Origin: Novosphingobium sp. 28-62-57
Lineage (GTDB): Bacteria; Pseudomonadota; Alphaproteobacteria; Sphingomonadales; Sphingomonadaceae
DNA: 64,000 nucleotides
Direction of reading: 5' to 3'
Assembly: GCA_002256985.1 (NCBI GenBank)
Contig: NCGO01000002.1
Location: 62,001 to 126,000 of the forward strand
A model generated the notes under the pieces. It was not told the DNA's origin. It saw only the letters and a program-made list of their open reading frames with translations, and did not search any database. Position 1 is the first letter of the stretch; each line of letters opens with the position of its first letter. Below are positions 17,029 through 25,649 of the stretch, piece after piece. A program made the position numbers and the translations under genes.

Positions 17029-18912
17029 TCAGTGCCGTTTGACCGGGAAATGCGGACGGTTCGCCATTGCCACGCTCTGCCCGTCCGATTTGTTGCGATC
17101 ATTCTTCGGCACCCATGGGGCACCAGCATCCATGTGATAGGAGTGACACATCGCGCACGAAGAATCGACCGGGTCCTTCACGGATATGGATGCGAGCTTT
17201 GCGCCATCGCCGCCCACGTGGCAGGTGCGGCACCCGCCTTTGCCTTCGATGCCGGGGATCAGCAGGTCTGTGGCCCTGGCTGATGTGGTGGCACCGGTAT
17301 GGCATTCCACGCAATCGCTTTGCACGTGAGCTTTGTGATCGAACCAGCCCTTGCGGAAATAACGGTCATTCTGCGCAACCGGGGCAATGGCAAAGCCTGC
17401 GGTTTGCGCAGTGCCTCCGCGCGTGACGACATGGCAATCGTTGCACATGCCGCCTTTGGAAAAGACCTGGGCAATCGCCTGATCGGCCCCGCCCGGATAG
17501 AACCGCACGGCGCGGGCATAGTCTGCCGCTGTGGATTGCTGCGCCGCATCACCGGGCACGCGGCGGGCCATGCCTGAAAGGTTGGCCGGACGCGCAGGCG
17601 CGGTGCTGCGATAGAACGCGCGCAGATCGGCCACGACTTGCTCTGGCTCACCATGGCGCAAAGTGCGGAAAGTTCCGCCGATCTGATCGAAGCTGAGCGA
17701 ATGGCACGCCTGGCAGGACTGCTCCATATCCACCGGCTGGAAACGCGCGCCTGCTGAATCGGCCTGATGGCAATCGGCGCAGTTCAGCGCTTCCTTCGCC
17801 GCAAACTGGCCCGGCATGCGGCGCACCATCTGCGCGATACCGTTGGTCTTGGACATGTGCTGGCCGTGCGTGAATTTCAGGCCATTGTTCTCCTGCAGCC
17901 CGGCACGCCACGCCACGCGCTGGAACAGCGGCTTGCCCCGTTCCATGCCGCGGATGAGCGCTGGCCTGAACTGCGGGTGGGCCGTTCCGAAATCGGCGGC
18001 ATCGGCGATCTTCGTATCGGGCAAGCGACCTTTCATCCCGTCATGGCAGTCTGCGCAAAACTGCTGCTGGGTAGCAGGCATAGCACCTGCGCCTTCATGT
18101 TCAGTGTGACAATCCACACATCGCCCAGCCGGACGGTTGAAGGCACTGGCCACCGCGCGCTGCACCGCCGCCATGCCTTCGGGCGCGCCGCGCGATTGCA
18201 GCAACCGCGCCTTGTCCGAAATGTGATCGTGGGCATCCTTGGTATGGCAGGTCAGGCAGGCGTTGTCGGTCACTGCCACGAAAGCCTGCGTATGGCAGGC
18301 CTGACAATCCTCGTTCAGCGCCTTGTGCGATATGCTCAGCGGGCCTGATGACCACGTGCTATCGGCATGAAAACCATCGGGCCGCCGTGCATCCTTGTCC
18401 ATCGCCAGCGGCTGGTACGTGGCAAAGCTGTAGAGCGGGACAGCGAGGAACGCGAACAGCACGAACAGCGCAAAGCCCCATGCCGAAATGCGTTTTCCGG
18501 GCAGCAGTCCTTTGAGCGAATAGGCCGCGCCAACATCGCGCTCTTCGGCCGAATCCGAAACTGCCTCCACCCGGCGCACGGTCAGCACCGCGCGTGTGCC
18601 ATCCTCATCCAGCGAAACCGCGATACGGTGCCCGCCAAACGCCAGCTCGCCGCCAATAGCGGGATCGATTTCCGCCTGCCGGGTGCTGCGGCCATTGAGG
18701 CCGAAGGGCTGGTCCGTTGTGGCCGTGACTGACAACGCCCCACCAGCGCTTAGCGCAATGCGGGCATGGACCGGGTTTACGGCAAGATCGGGCAGATGAA
18801 CGGCGCAAGCCGCATTGCGGCCAACGGTGATCTCGGCCATCGCATAGTCGGCGGAGCGGACGATTTCTTCGCCACTGGCCTTGAGTGCAATCTGGCGGAC
18901 AACGAAGCTCAT
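17029..18912 (-). CDS. FHA-domain decaheme cytochrome c
   Basis: 627 aa from the ATG at 18912. Residues ~25-100 form an FHA-like phosphothreonine-binding domain (ITVGRNAACAVHLPDLAVN, then PVHARI). A single transmembrane helix (about 143-165) follows, then a large exported region with ten CXXCH heme-binding motifs at about residues 203, 219, 265, 286, 378, 400, 490, 534, 561 and 586. The predicted topology is cytoplasmic FHA and periplasmic hemes, so the TM helix joins a phospho-signal reader to an electron conduit. The heme part resembles the cytochrome c3/c7 class. It is third in a four-gene operon, 7 bp after the membrane-protein gene. Electron donor and acceptor are unknown. Confidence 0.85.
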   Translation of the reverse strand: MSFVVRQIALKASGEEIVRSADYAMAEITVGRNAACAVHLPDLAVNPVHARIALSAGGALSVTATTDQPFGLNGRSTRQAEIDPAIGGELAFGGHRIAVSLDEDGTRAVLTVRRVEAVSDSAEERDVGAAYSLKGLLPGKRISAWGFALFVLFAFLAVPLYSFATYQPLAMDKDARRPDGFHADSTWSSGPLSISHKALNEDCQACHTQAFVAVTDNACLTCHTKDAHDHISDKARLLQSRGAPEGMAAVQRAVASAFNRPAGRCVDCHTEHEGAGAMPATQQQFCADCHDGMKGRLPDTKIADAADFGTAHPQFRPALIRGMERGKPLFQRVAWRAGLQENNGLKFTHGQHMSKTNGIAQMVRRMPGQFAAKEALNCADCHQADSAGARFQPVDMEQSCQACHSLSFDQIGGTFRTLRHGEPEQVVADLRAFYRSTAPARPANLSGMARRVPGDAAQQSTAADYARAVRFYPGGADQAIAQVFSKGGMCNDCHVVTRGGTAQTAGFAIAPVAQNDRYFRKGWFDHKAHVQSDCVECHTGATTSARATDLLIPGIEGKGGCRTCHVGGDGAKLASISVKDPVDSSCAMCHSYHMDAGAPWVPKNDRNKSDGQSVAMANRPHFPVKRH

Positions 18913-18919
18913 CGTGCGC

Positions 18920-19831
18920 TCACCAGTAGAAAAAGACGCTGACGATGTGCGCCGATAGGGCGGCAATCAGCGCGAAAGTGACGGGGACGTGGATATAGAG
19001 CCAGGCCTGCAGCCAGGACTTCAGCTTCAGATGCTGACGCAGGCGTTCCAGCAGGGCCTCCTTGCGCGCCAGTTGCGCCTCGATCCGGCCCAGCAGATCG
19101 TCCTTTGAGCGCTGACGCGATGCGCGCAAGGACCGCAGTTCGGCAATGGCCGTGTGCGTGGCGCAATCGGGGTAGGCCCCCGTCACGCGGTTCCACAGGG
19201 TGCCGCCAAACGGGTCCTGCTCAAGGCTTTGGCCCACCAGCGTCGCGGCCTGCACATCCAGCGGTTGCGCCGCATCGTGGATCTGCCGGTCCAAGGACCG
19301 CAGCGCCTCAATCATCTGCTTTTCGGTGATCGCGCCCTCTTCATCATAGCGATTGGCCGAAAGCGCGCGCGGCAGCGTGGCGTAAGCATAGATTCCGAAA
19401 ATGCCCGATCCCACCACCAGCAGCATCAGCGCCCAAGCCAGCGTGTGGACATTCCACGCAAATTCAAAGCCCGAATGCAGCGTGCCCACCACGGTGACCA
19501 GCAGGCCCAGATAGACATGCGCCGAAGTCCACGCCTTCAGGCTCCACCGCCCCGGTGTGATCGCGCGCTTGCGCATGCCCAGCATCGTCAGCCACAGGAT
19601 CAGCAGTGCGCCAACGGTGCCCAGCGTATAGCCGAGCCAGCTTGCACCAAAATGCGTGCCCGGCAGCGGAACGAAAATGTAGAGCAGCGTCAATGCCAGC
19701 GCGAGCGCGGCAGAAAGCTTGGCCCAGAACATGTTGCGATGGGTCAGGAACCCTTCGTGCATGCTTTGGCGCTGGCGCGAAGTGCCGGTCCTTTTGCGGC
19801 CAGTCTTTTCGGGGGGCGCAACAGAAGCCAT
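18920..19831 (-). CDS. Multi-spanning membrane protein of the redox operon (possible b-type cytochrome)
   Basis: 303 aa. A basic N-terminus (KTGRKRTGTSRQRQ) is followed by hydrophobic segments at about residues 34-55, 64-84, 102-120, 128-150 and a last one at 280-300. Between the fourth and fifth lies a ~120-residue charged region with coiled-coil character (SLRASRQRSKDDLLGRIEAQ). Several histidines sit in or next to the spans (AHVYLG, LHSGFEFAW, NVHTLAW, YIHVPV, SAHIVS), as in membrane di-heme cytochromes b, but heme binding is inferred. It starts 3 bp after the upstream oxidoreductase gene and ends 7 bp before the decaheme gene, so it is probably the membrane link between them. Confidence 0.75.
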   Translation of the reverse strand: MASVAPPEKTGRKRTGTSRQRQSMHEGFLTHRNMFWAKLSAALALALTLLYIFVPLPGTHFGASWLGYTLGTVGALLILWLTMLGMRKRAITPGRWSLKAWTSAHVYLGLLVTVVGTLHSGFEFAWNVHTLAWALMLLVVGSGIFGIYAYATLPRALSANRYDEEGAITEKQMIEALRSLDRQIHDAAQPLDVQAATLVGQSLEQDPFGGTLWNRVTGAYPDCATHTAIAELRSLRASRQRSKDDLLGRIEAQLARKEALLERLRQHLKLKSWLQAWLYIHVPVTFALIAALSAHIVSVFFYW

Positions 19832-19834
19832 CGC

Positions 19835-22411
19835 TCAAGCCCCCTCGTTCTCAAGCCGCGCCACGGTCAGAAACTCGTCGGGAGATACGCGAATAGCCGC
19901 GCCGGTGGGGCAGGCACGCACGCAACTGGGGCCACCTTCGATGCCGGAGCACATATCGCACTTGATCGCCTTCTTGCGGTCCAGCGCTTCGTCCACCACG
20001 GGATCGCCGGTATATTTGGTGTTCTTTTTCGACCACTTGTAAGACGGTTCCCCCGGCCCCGGCCCTGCCCCGAACAGCAGCCATGACAGGAGCGAGGGCT
20101 TCTTTGGCGGCACCTTGTCCATGCGGATCACGCCATAGGGGCAGTTGCGCTGACAATTGCCGCAGCCGATGCATGTGTCGTTGATCGTCACTTCGCCATC
20201 CGGCCCGCGCTGGATCGCATTGGGCGGGCAATCGGCCATGCAGTGCGGGTGTTCGCAGTGGCGGCACGATGTGGGCACATGCAGATGGGCAAAGCTCTTG
20301 CCCGCCTCGCGGTCCAGCCGCGACAGACCATCGTGGCTGTCGGCACAGGCCTTTTCGCAGTTGTCACAGCCCACGCACAGCCGCTCATCAATCAGCAACA
20401 CGTCGGTCGCCTCGCCCAACCCTTGGGAGACGAGGAACTTGGCCTGTTCCGAATAGAGATCGACGACGCCCGAGAACGTGTCTTTCTTCGTCTCGATGAA
20501 GGCGTTGGTCGCGCGGCGCACCTCCATCTGCTTGCGCGCGCTATCGAGCAGCGCGGGCTTGGCCGCGAGCACGCGCCGGAACGCCTTGCCATCAATGCGG
20601 ATCACTTCGCTCTTGATCGCAGCGCGCACCGTGGCGGTGCGCAGGCCGCCGTCGATCACCGCCATTTCCCCCACATAGGACCCGGCGGGCAGGTAGGACA
20701 GGAACACGGGCTTTCCGCCCACTTCCTTTTCCACGATCATCGAGCCGACGCGGATCACATAGATATCGCGGTCATCATCGCCTTCCTTGATGATCGCCTC
20801 GCCCGCACGGACCTGCATGATCTTTGATCCATCGACCACTTCGGCGATATCGGCAGGCGTCAGGCCCGATCCGAACATCTGCAGGATCTGGCGCTCGGTC
20901 GAGATCCGCTCAATCGCGCGGCGGGCGCTCGGCACCTGGCTTTGCAGCTTCAATGCAGCGTTGCGGCTGATCTCGATACAGACCGTATCATGCGCCGCCA
21001 CCACCGTCGCCCCGCGCTTGCGCCCGGAAATCAGCCCCACTTCGCCAAAGATCGACCCCGCCGGGATCGCCACCACTTTGGCGGCGTCCTTGGGATCAAG
21101 CCGCACGTTGACCCCGCCCGATGCGATGGCAAAAAGCGAGGAGCCCGGATCGTTCTTCTCGAAGATCACGTCGCCTGCGGCATAGGCGCGCGCTTGCGAA
21201 TCCAGCATGAATTCGCGCAACTGCAGCGTGGTCATCCCTTCAAGGATGGCCACATTGGCGCGCAGGAATTCCAGCCAGTCGTTGACCGAGCGCTGCCCCG
21301 GAAGCCCTGCAAACTTGGCCTCCAGCAGCGGTTCGTCCGCCGGTTTCAGGTCCTTGTTGCCATTGATGAATTCGACAACATCATAGCCCTGATTCATGCA
21401 GTGCTTGATCAGCGGATAGCCCGCCAGCGCGCCGATCACGAAAATGCCCGGCGCGGTCGATTCAAACTGCGGCGACAATGTCGGGAAGGCCAGCCGGTCA
21501 GCGCTGGCAAATTCGATCCCGCAGCCTTCAACAAAGGCGCGCGGCGGGGCAGAGCCAATGCGCGCGATGATCCGGTCACAGCGGATACGCTCCTCGCCAT
21601 CGCGGGTAGAGAGCGTGACCCAGCCCGGCTCCACCGCGCTGGTCTCAGCTTCGTAGCGGATCGTCAGCCGTCCGGCCGCATCATCTTCGATCAGCGCCTT
21701 GGCATTGGGCTCCTTGGCGGTGGAAAAGCTTTCGCGCACATTGGTGGAGCGCGGGTTGCGGTTGAGGATGGTCACGGTGTTGCCCTGTGCCGGGTCCTCC
21801 ACCAGTCCGCGCGCATTCTCTATCCCCGCATCGCCTGTGCCGACCACGATGATATGCTGATCGATCACTGCATAGGGATCGTCCAGCTGATAGGTCACAT
21901 GCGGCAGATCGCCGCCGGGGCAGCGCATCAGGTTGGGATTGCCCTGCGTGCCGATGGCCAGCACCACGTTTTGCGCCAGCACCGTTTCGCCATTGGTCAG
22001 CGTGATCGCATAGGGCGGGGCATGGCGCTGCAGTTCGTTGATGGTGGTCGATCCATCGCGCGCGCGGGTCACAATTTTCTGGACCGATCCGGCAATGGCC
22101 TCACCGGTGCCCTTGATCGCCTTCACCTCGGCATTGTATTTCACGTTTACGCCGAGGGTCGCCGTGCGCGCGTTCCATTTGTCGAGGATATCCTCGCGCT
22201 TTCCGGCGTCGAACTCTTGATCGGACCGCAGCACCAGTTGCGATGGCGTGGCCATCACATGCTTGCCCTTCTGGTATTTGAAGATCGTATCGGAAAGGTG
22301 GTCTGCCTTTTCCAGCAGCACGTGGGACAGGCCCAGTTGCGCGGCGCGGCTCGCGGCGCTGATCCCCGCCGGGCCGGAACCGATGATCACCACTTTGAAA
22401 ACTTCGCTCAC
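19835..22411 (-). CDS. FAD oxidoreductase with two cyclic-nucleotide-binding domains and a 4x[4Fe-4S] ferredoxin module
   Basis: 858 aa cytoplasmic protein. Residues 1-355 form a thioredoxin-reductase-like fold with an FAD motif (VIIGSGPAGISAA, 8-20) and an NAD(P) motif (IIVVGTGDAGIENA, 187-200). Two cyclic-nucleotide-binding domains follow, with phosphate-binding cassettes FGEVGLISGRKRGATV (455-470) and VGEMAVIDGGLRTATV (580-595); both keep the Gly-Glu and Arg that contact the cyclic phosphate. The C-terminus (673-845) has 16 cysteines in four clusters (CVGCDNCEKAC, CRHCEHPHCMADC, CIGCGNCQRNC, CDMC...CVRAC), as in DmsB/HybA-type electron-transfer subunits. It is the first gene of the operon with a membrane subunit, decaheme cytochrome and CpdA-like enzyme. 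The redox reaction is unknown. Confidence 0.85.
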   Translation of the reverse strand: MSEVFKVVIIGSGPAGISAASRAAQLGLSHVLLEKADHLSDTIFKYQKGKHVMATPSQLVLRSDQEFDAGKREDILDKWNARTATLGVNVKYNAEVKAIKGTGEAIAGSVQKIVTRARDGSTTINELQRHAPPYAITLTNGETVLAQNVVLAIGTQGNPNLMRCPGGDLPHVTYQLDDPYAVIDQHIIVVGTGDAGIENARGLVEDPAQGNTVTILNRNPRSTNVRESFSTAKEPNAKALIEDDAAGRLTIRYEAETSAVEPGWVTLSTRDGEERIRCDRIIARIGSAPPRAFVEGCGIEFASADRLAFPTLSPQFESTAPGIFVIGALAGYPLIKHCMNQGYDVVEFINGNKDLKPADEPLLEAKFAGLPGQRSVNDWLEFLRANVAILEGMTTLQLREFMLDSQARAYAAGDVIFEKNDPGSSLFAIASGGVNVRLDPKDAAKVVAIPAGSIFGEVGLISGRKRGATVVAAHDTVCIEISRNAALKLQSQVPSARRAIERISTERQILQMFGSGLTPADIAEVVDGSKIMQVRAGEAIIKEGDDDRDIYVIRVGSMIVEKEVGGKPVFLSYLPAGSYVGEMAVIDGGLRTATVRAAIKSEVIRIDGKAFRRVLAAKPALLDSARKQMEVRRATNAFIETKKDTFSGVVDLYSEQAKFLVSQGLGEATDVLLIDERLCVGCDNCEKACADSHDGLSRLDREAGKSFAHLHVPTSCRHCEHPHCMADCPPNAIQRGPDGEVTINDTCIGCGNCQRNCPYGVIRMDKVPPKKPSLLSWLLFGAGPGPGEPSYKWSKKNTKYTGDPVVDEALDRKKAIKCDMCSGIEGGPSCVRACPTGAAIRVSPDEFLTVARLENEGA

Positions 22412-22688
22412 CGGTGTGCGTCCCCCGCATCGCCAACCGGCGGCACATGTCCCTGCGCCTGCCTGCTTTTCGTACCGATCTGCGACCCCTAGCCAAGGAC
22501 CTTAACCGAAGCACCGCGCATTGCCAGAAACAAATTGCAAACCCGGCGCGCCGCCCGGCACTTTGTTGCCCGCTTTCTTGTCACCACAACGGGTTGCGCC
22601 GTGCCGGTCTGGCGCGATATGCGGGGGTGTGTCCGGAAGCCACCGTCCCGCCCGGGAAGGTGCCGCCGCCATCCGGCAGGAGTTCAGA

Positions 22689-23696
22689 ATGACCGAGCCA
22701 AAGCCCAGCCCCGAAACCCGCCCGACAGCAGAAGGCGGCGCAGCAGGGGCATCGCGCTTTGGGCGGATTGCACTGATCGCAGCCGCCGTGATTGCGCTGG
22801 GGGCAGGCGGCATGGCCATGATGCGCGGCCCGGAAAATCCGCCGCCACCTGCTGTGCCACCGCCGACAGAGCCGAGCCAGCAGCCCTCGGTCGACGATGT
22901 AATCACCAAGCTGGAAGCACGGCTGGCCGAAAAGCCTGACGATGCCGAAGGCTGGCGCATGCTGGGCTGGTCCTATTTCCAGACCGAGCGCTACGCCGAG
23001 GCGGCCACGGCCTTGAAAAAGGCCACCACACTAGATCCCGAAAACGCGCAGACTTGGTCGTTTCTGGGTGAAGCGCTGGTGCTGGCCAGCAAGGAAGAGG
23101 GGCGGATGCCGCGCGATGCACGCGCCGCCTTTGACAAGGCGATCAAGCTTGACCCGAAAGATGCGCGCGCGCGCTATTTCCGCGCCGTGGCCTTGGACCT
23201 TGCGGGACGCCACCGTCAGGCGATCAACGCGTGGTTCGATCTGCTGAAAGATACCCCGTCCGATGCGCCCTATGCCGAGGATATCCGCTCGGTAATCCGC
23301 GCGGTGGGCGAAAAGCGCAAGATCGAGGTCGAAAAGCGCCTGGCCGAAGCGCAGTTTGCTGCACCTTCGGGCGGGGCCGTCACCGATGGTCCGATGAAGG
23401 CCGCAGCGGGCATCCCAGGCCCGTCCAACGAACAGATCAAAGCCGCCGCCGCCCTGCCCAAAGGCGCGCAAGCCGCGATGATCCGGGGCATGGTCGACGG
23501 GCTGGAAGCGAAACTGGAAACCAACCCCGGCAATGTCGATGGCTGGATCATGCTGCTGCGCAGCCGCATGCAATTGGGTGAGCCCAAGCAGGCCGCCACC
23601 GCGCTTCAGAAAGGCCTTGCCGCGCTGCGCAACGATGGCGCTGCGGCCCGCAAGCTGCGCGAAGCGGCATCGAGCCTCGGGGTGGAGGGAGCCTGA
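22689..23696 (+). CDS. TPR membrane protein, CcmI/CycH-like (cytochrome c maturation?)
   Basis: 335 aa from the ATG at 22689, preceded by GGAG. One N-terminal transmembrane helix (about residues 25-45, IALIAAAVIALGAGGMAMM), a proline-rich linker, then TPR repeats (DDAEGWRMLGWSYFQTERYA, NAQTWSFLGEALVLAS, DARARYFRAVALDLAG) and a C-terminal part containing another TPR-like unit (NPGNVDGWIMLLRSR). This arrangement matches the periplasmic domain of CcmI/CycH, which presents apocytochrome c to the heme ligation machinery. No other ccm gene is in the window. It is divergent from the decaheme operon across a 277-bp gap in which I see no further gene or clear operator, so a role in maturing that cytochrome is an attractive inference. 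Confidence 0.75.
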   Translation: MTEPKPSPETRPTAEGGAAGASRFGRIALIAAAVIALGAGGMAMMRGPENPPPPAVPPPTEPSQQPSVDDVITKLEARLAEKPDDAEGWRMLGWSYFQTERYAEAATALKKATTLDPENAQTWSFLGEALVLASKEEGRMPRDARAAFDKAIKLDPKDARARYFRAVALDLAGRHRQAINAWFDLLKDTPSDAPYAEDIRSVIRAVGEKRKIEVEKRLAEAQFAAPSGGAVTDGPMKAAAGIPGPSNEQIKAAAALPKGAQAAMIRGMVDGLEAKLETNPGNVDGWIMLLRSRMQLGEPKQAATALQKGLAALRNDGAAARKLREAASSLGVEGA

Positions 23697-23835
23697 TTCG
23701 GGCGCGCGCTCGTTCGGAATCTGCGAATGACAAGGTGATTCGTTAATATGGGTCCGTTGTGGTGTTAATCGCAAAGCACCGGTGATTCATTCTGGAACAG
23801 CCGGATTCACAAGGATTTTTGCCGCAAAATGAATC
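23695..23835. promoter_or_regulatory. Cluster of six GANTC (CcrM) sites upstream of ctrA
   Basis: GATTC/GAATC at 23695, 23717, 23737, 23784, 23804 and 23831. That is six sites in 141 bp of the otherwise AT-richer 318-bp gap before ctrA, where a random sequence would give less than one. In Caulobacter, CcrM methylation of a GANTC site controls the ctrA P1 promoter, so a methylation-sensitive promoter region is plausible here. No gene is visible in this gap. Confidence 0.6.
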
Positions 23836-24014
23836 ACTTTGCGGCCATGGCGCTGCATTACCGCGGGATTTTGCGGATAATCCGGTGGGGACCACGCATC
23901 GGCTTTACAACAAATTAACCTTTCATGTTCATTTCTCATATGGTTAATGGCGGGCAACCCGGAATTTACGGTGGGTTAATTGCCGATGGGGACTGGCAAA
24001 AGAGGGGCAGTTCA

Positions 24015-24716
24015 ATGCGCGTACTGCTGATTGAAGACGAACCGACTACGGCCAAGGCGATCGAGCTTATGCTCACCACCGAAGGCTTCAACGTCTACTC
24101 CACCGATCTTGGCGAAGAAGGCCTCGATCTGGGCAAGCTCTATGATTACGACATCATCCTGCTCGACCTGAACCTGCCGGACATGCACGGCTACGATGTG
24201 CTGAAGAAGCTGCGCGTCGCCAAAGTGCAAACCCCGGTGCTGATCCTGTCCGGCATTTCGGAAATGGACAGCAAAGTCCGCTCGTTCGGCTTCGGTGCCG
24301 ACGATTACGTGACCAAGCCGTTCCACCGCGAAGAGCTGATCGCCCGCATCCACGCCGTGGTGCGCCGGTCAAAGGGCCATTCGCAATCGGTCATCCGCAC
24401 CGGCAAGCTTTCGGTCAATCTCGATGCCAAGACGGTCGAAGTCGATAGCGCCCGCGTGCACCTGACCGGCAAGGAATACGCGATGCTGGAACTGCTCAGC
24501 TTGCGCAAGGGCACGACGCTGACCAAGGAAATGTTCCTGAACCACCTTTATGGCGGCATGGACGAACCCGAACTCAAGATCATCGACGTGTTCATCTGCA
24601 AGCTGCGCAAGAAACTCGCGCATGCCTGCGGTGGTGACAACTACATCGAAACCGTCTGGGGCCGCGGCTATGTGCTGCGCGATCCTGACGACTTGAGCGC
24701 TACCGAAGCAGCCTGA
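24015..24716 (+). CDS. ctrA: Cell-cycle response regulator CtrA
   Basis: OmpR-family regulator that controls cell-cycle, motility and other genes in alphaproteobacteria. 233 aa from the ATG at 24015. Receiver domain at residues 1-120 with the acidic pair in LLIEDEPTT, the phosphoacceptor in [17 protein letters not shown] (D51 region) and the conserved K in [13 protein letters not shown]. The winged-helix domain follows, with [35 protein letters not shown] and [10 protein letters not shown], the hallmark CtrA recognition helix. The C-terminus ends in two alanines (EAA), consistent with ClpXP-regulated turnover. An upstream ATG at 23925 is unlikely. A terminator follows at 24761-24793. Confidence 0.97.
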   Translation: MRVLLIEDEPTTAKAIELMLTTEGFNVYSTDLGEEGLDLGKLYDYDIILLDLNLPDMHGYDVLKKLRVAKVQTPVLILSGISEMDSKVRSFGFGADDYVTKPFHREELIARIHAVVRRSKGHSQSVIRTGKLSVNLDAKTVEVDSARVHLTGKEYAMLELLSLRKGTTLTKEMFLNHLYGGMDEPELKIIDVFICKLRKKLAHACGGDNYIETVWGRGYVLRDPDDLSATEAA

Positions 24717-24760
24717 AGCAAGACGTGCGGTTTCAGCCCCGCACCGACTGATCCCTGGAG

Positions 24761-24793
24761 AAACGGCCCGCCCTCCCCGGCGGGCCGTTTTCG
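24761..24793 (+). terminator. Rho-independent terminator of ctrA
   Basis: Stem ACGGCCCGCC / GGCGGGCCGT around CTCCCC, followed by TTTT-C, 45 nt after the ctrA stop. Confidence 0.9.
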
Positions 24794-24846
24794 TTGACGC
24801 TGATCGCTCACCCTGCCATCGGCCCCCCATTCTTCAGGAACAGGCC

Positions 24847-25563
24847 ATGACTGCATACAAATCCGGCGATCCCACCACGATCAACCGCCTTTATGGCCGC
24901 GCCAAGGGCAAGCCGTTGCGGCAGGGGCAGCAGGCGCTGGTCGATGATCTGTTGCCGCAGATTGCGATGCCGGCCGAAGGGCCGATCACCGCGCAGGCGC
25001 TGTTTGGCGAAGACCGTCCGCTGCACTTCGAAATCGGCTTTGGCGGGGGTGAGCATATGGCGTTCCGCGCCGATATGCTGCCCGATCACGGCTTTATCGG
25101 GGCCGAACCGTTTCTCAATGGCGTGGCGCAGGCGCTGACGCATGTCTCAGGAGACAATGGTCAGCACCCGCCCATTCCCAACGTGCGCATCCACCATGGC
25201 GATGCGCTGGAAGTGCTGCGTCGCATTCCTGATGGCGCATTGTCGTTCGTCTATCTGCTCCACCCCGATCCCTGGCCCAAGGCGCGCCATGCCAAGCGGC
25301 GCATGATGAACGATGGCCCGCTCGATCTGATCGCCGCCAAACTGCGCCCCGGCGGAGAGTTCCGCTTTGGCACCGATCACGACATCTATCTGCGCCATGC
25401 CTTGATGGTCATGCGCCGCCACAAGCACCAGTTCGAATGGCTGGCGCGCGAGGCCCGGGATTTTCAGGTCCGCCCCGGTGGCTGGCCCGAAACGCGCTAT
25501 GAACACAAGGCGCGCACGGTTTACGGCCATGAAGTCTGGTACTTCCGATATCGTAAGCGATAG
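24847..25563 (+). CDS. trmB: tRNA (guanine-N7-)-methyltransferase
   Basis: Methylates G46 in the variable loop of tRNAs using SAM. 238 aa. SAM-binding motif I is LHFEIGFGGGEHMAFRA. The family-specific segment YLLHPDPWPKARHAKRRMM, with the catalytic Asp, and the C-terminal TRYEHKARTVYGHEVWYFRY are present. It follows the ctrA terminator on the same strand, so it has its own promoter. The start is the ATG at 24847, preceded by CAGGAACAGGCC. Confidence 0.96.
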   Translation: MTAYKSGDPTTINRLYGRAKGKPLRQGQQALVDDLLPQIAMPAEGPITAQALFGEDRPLHFEIGFGGGEHMAFRADMLPDHGFIGAEPFLNGVAQALTHVSGDNGQHPPIPNVRIHHGDALEVLRRIPDGALSFVYLLHPDPWPKARHAKRRMMNDGPLDLIAAKLRPGGEFRFGTDHDIYLRHALMVMRRHKHQFEWLAREARDFQVRPGGWPETRYEHKARTVYGHEVWYFRYRKR

Positions 25564-25649
25564 TCGGGGTCTTCAAGTCGCAATGTAATAGGGCTACAGT
25601 CTTCTCAATATCGGGGCCAGATAGTTGGGCCGGATAGTAGGAGAGTGTG

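Noticed and set aside
24761..24793. Riboswitch or regulatory hairpin between ctrA and trmB
   Set aside because: A plain stem-loop with a T-run just after the ctrA stop is better explained as a terminator.
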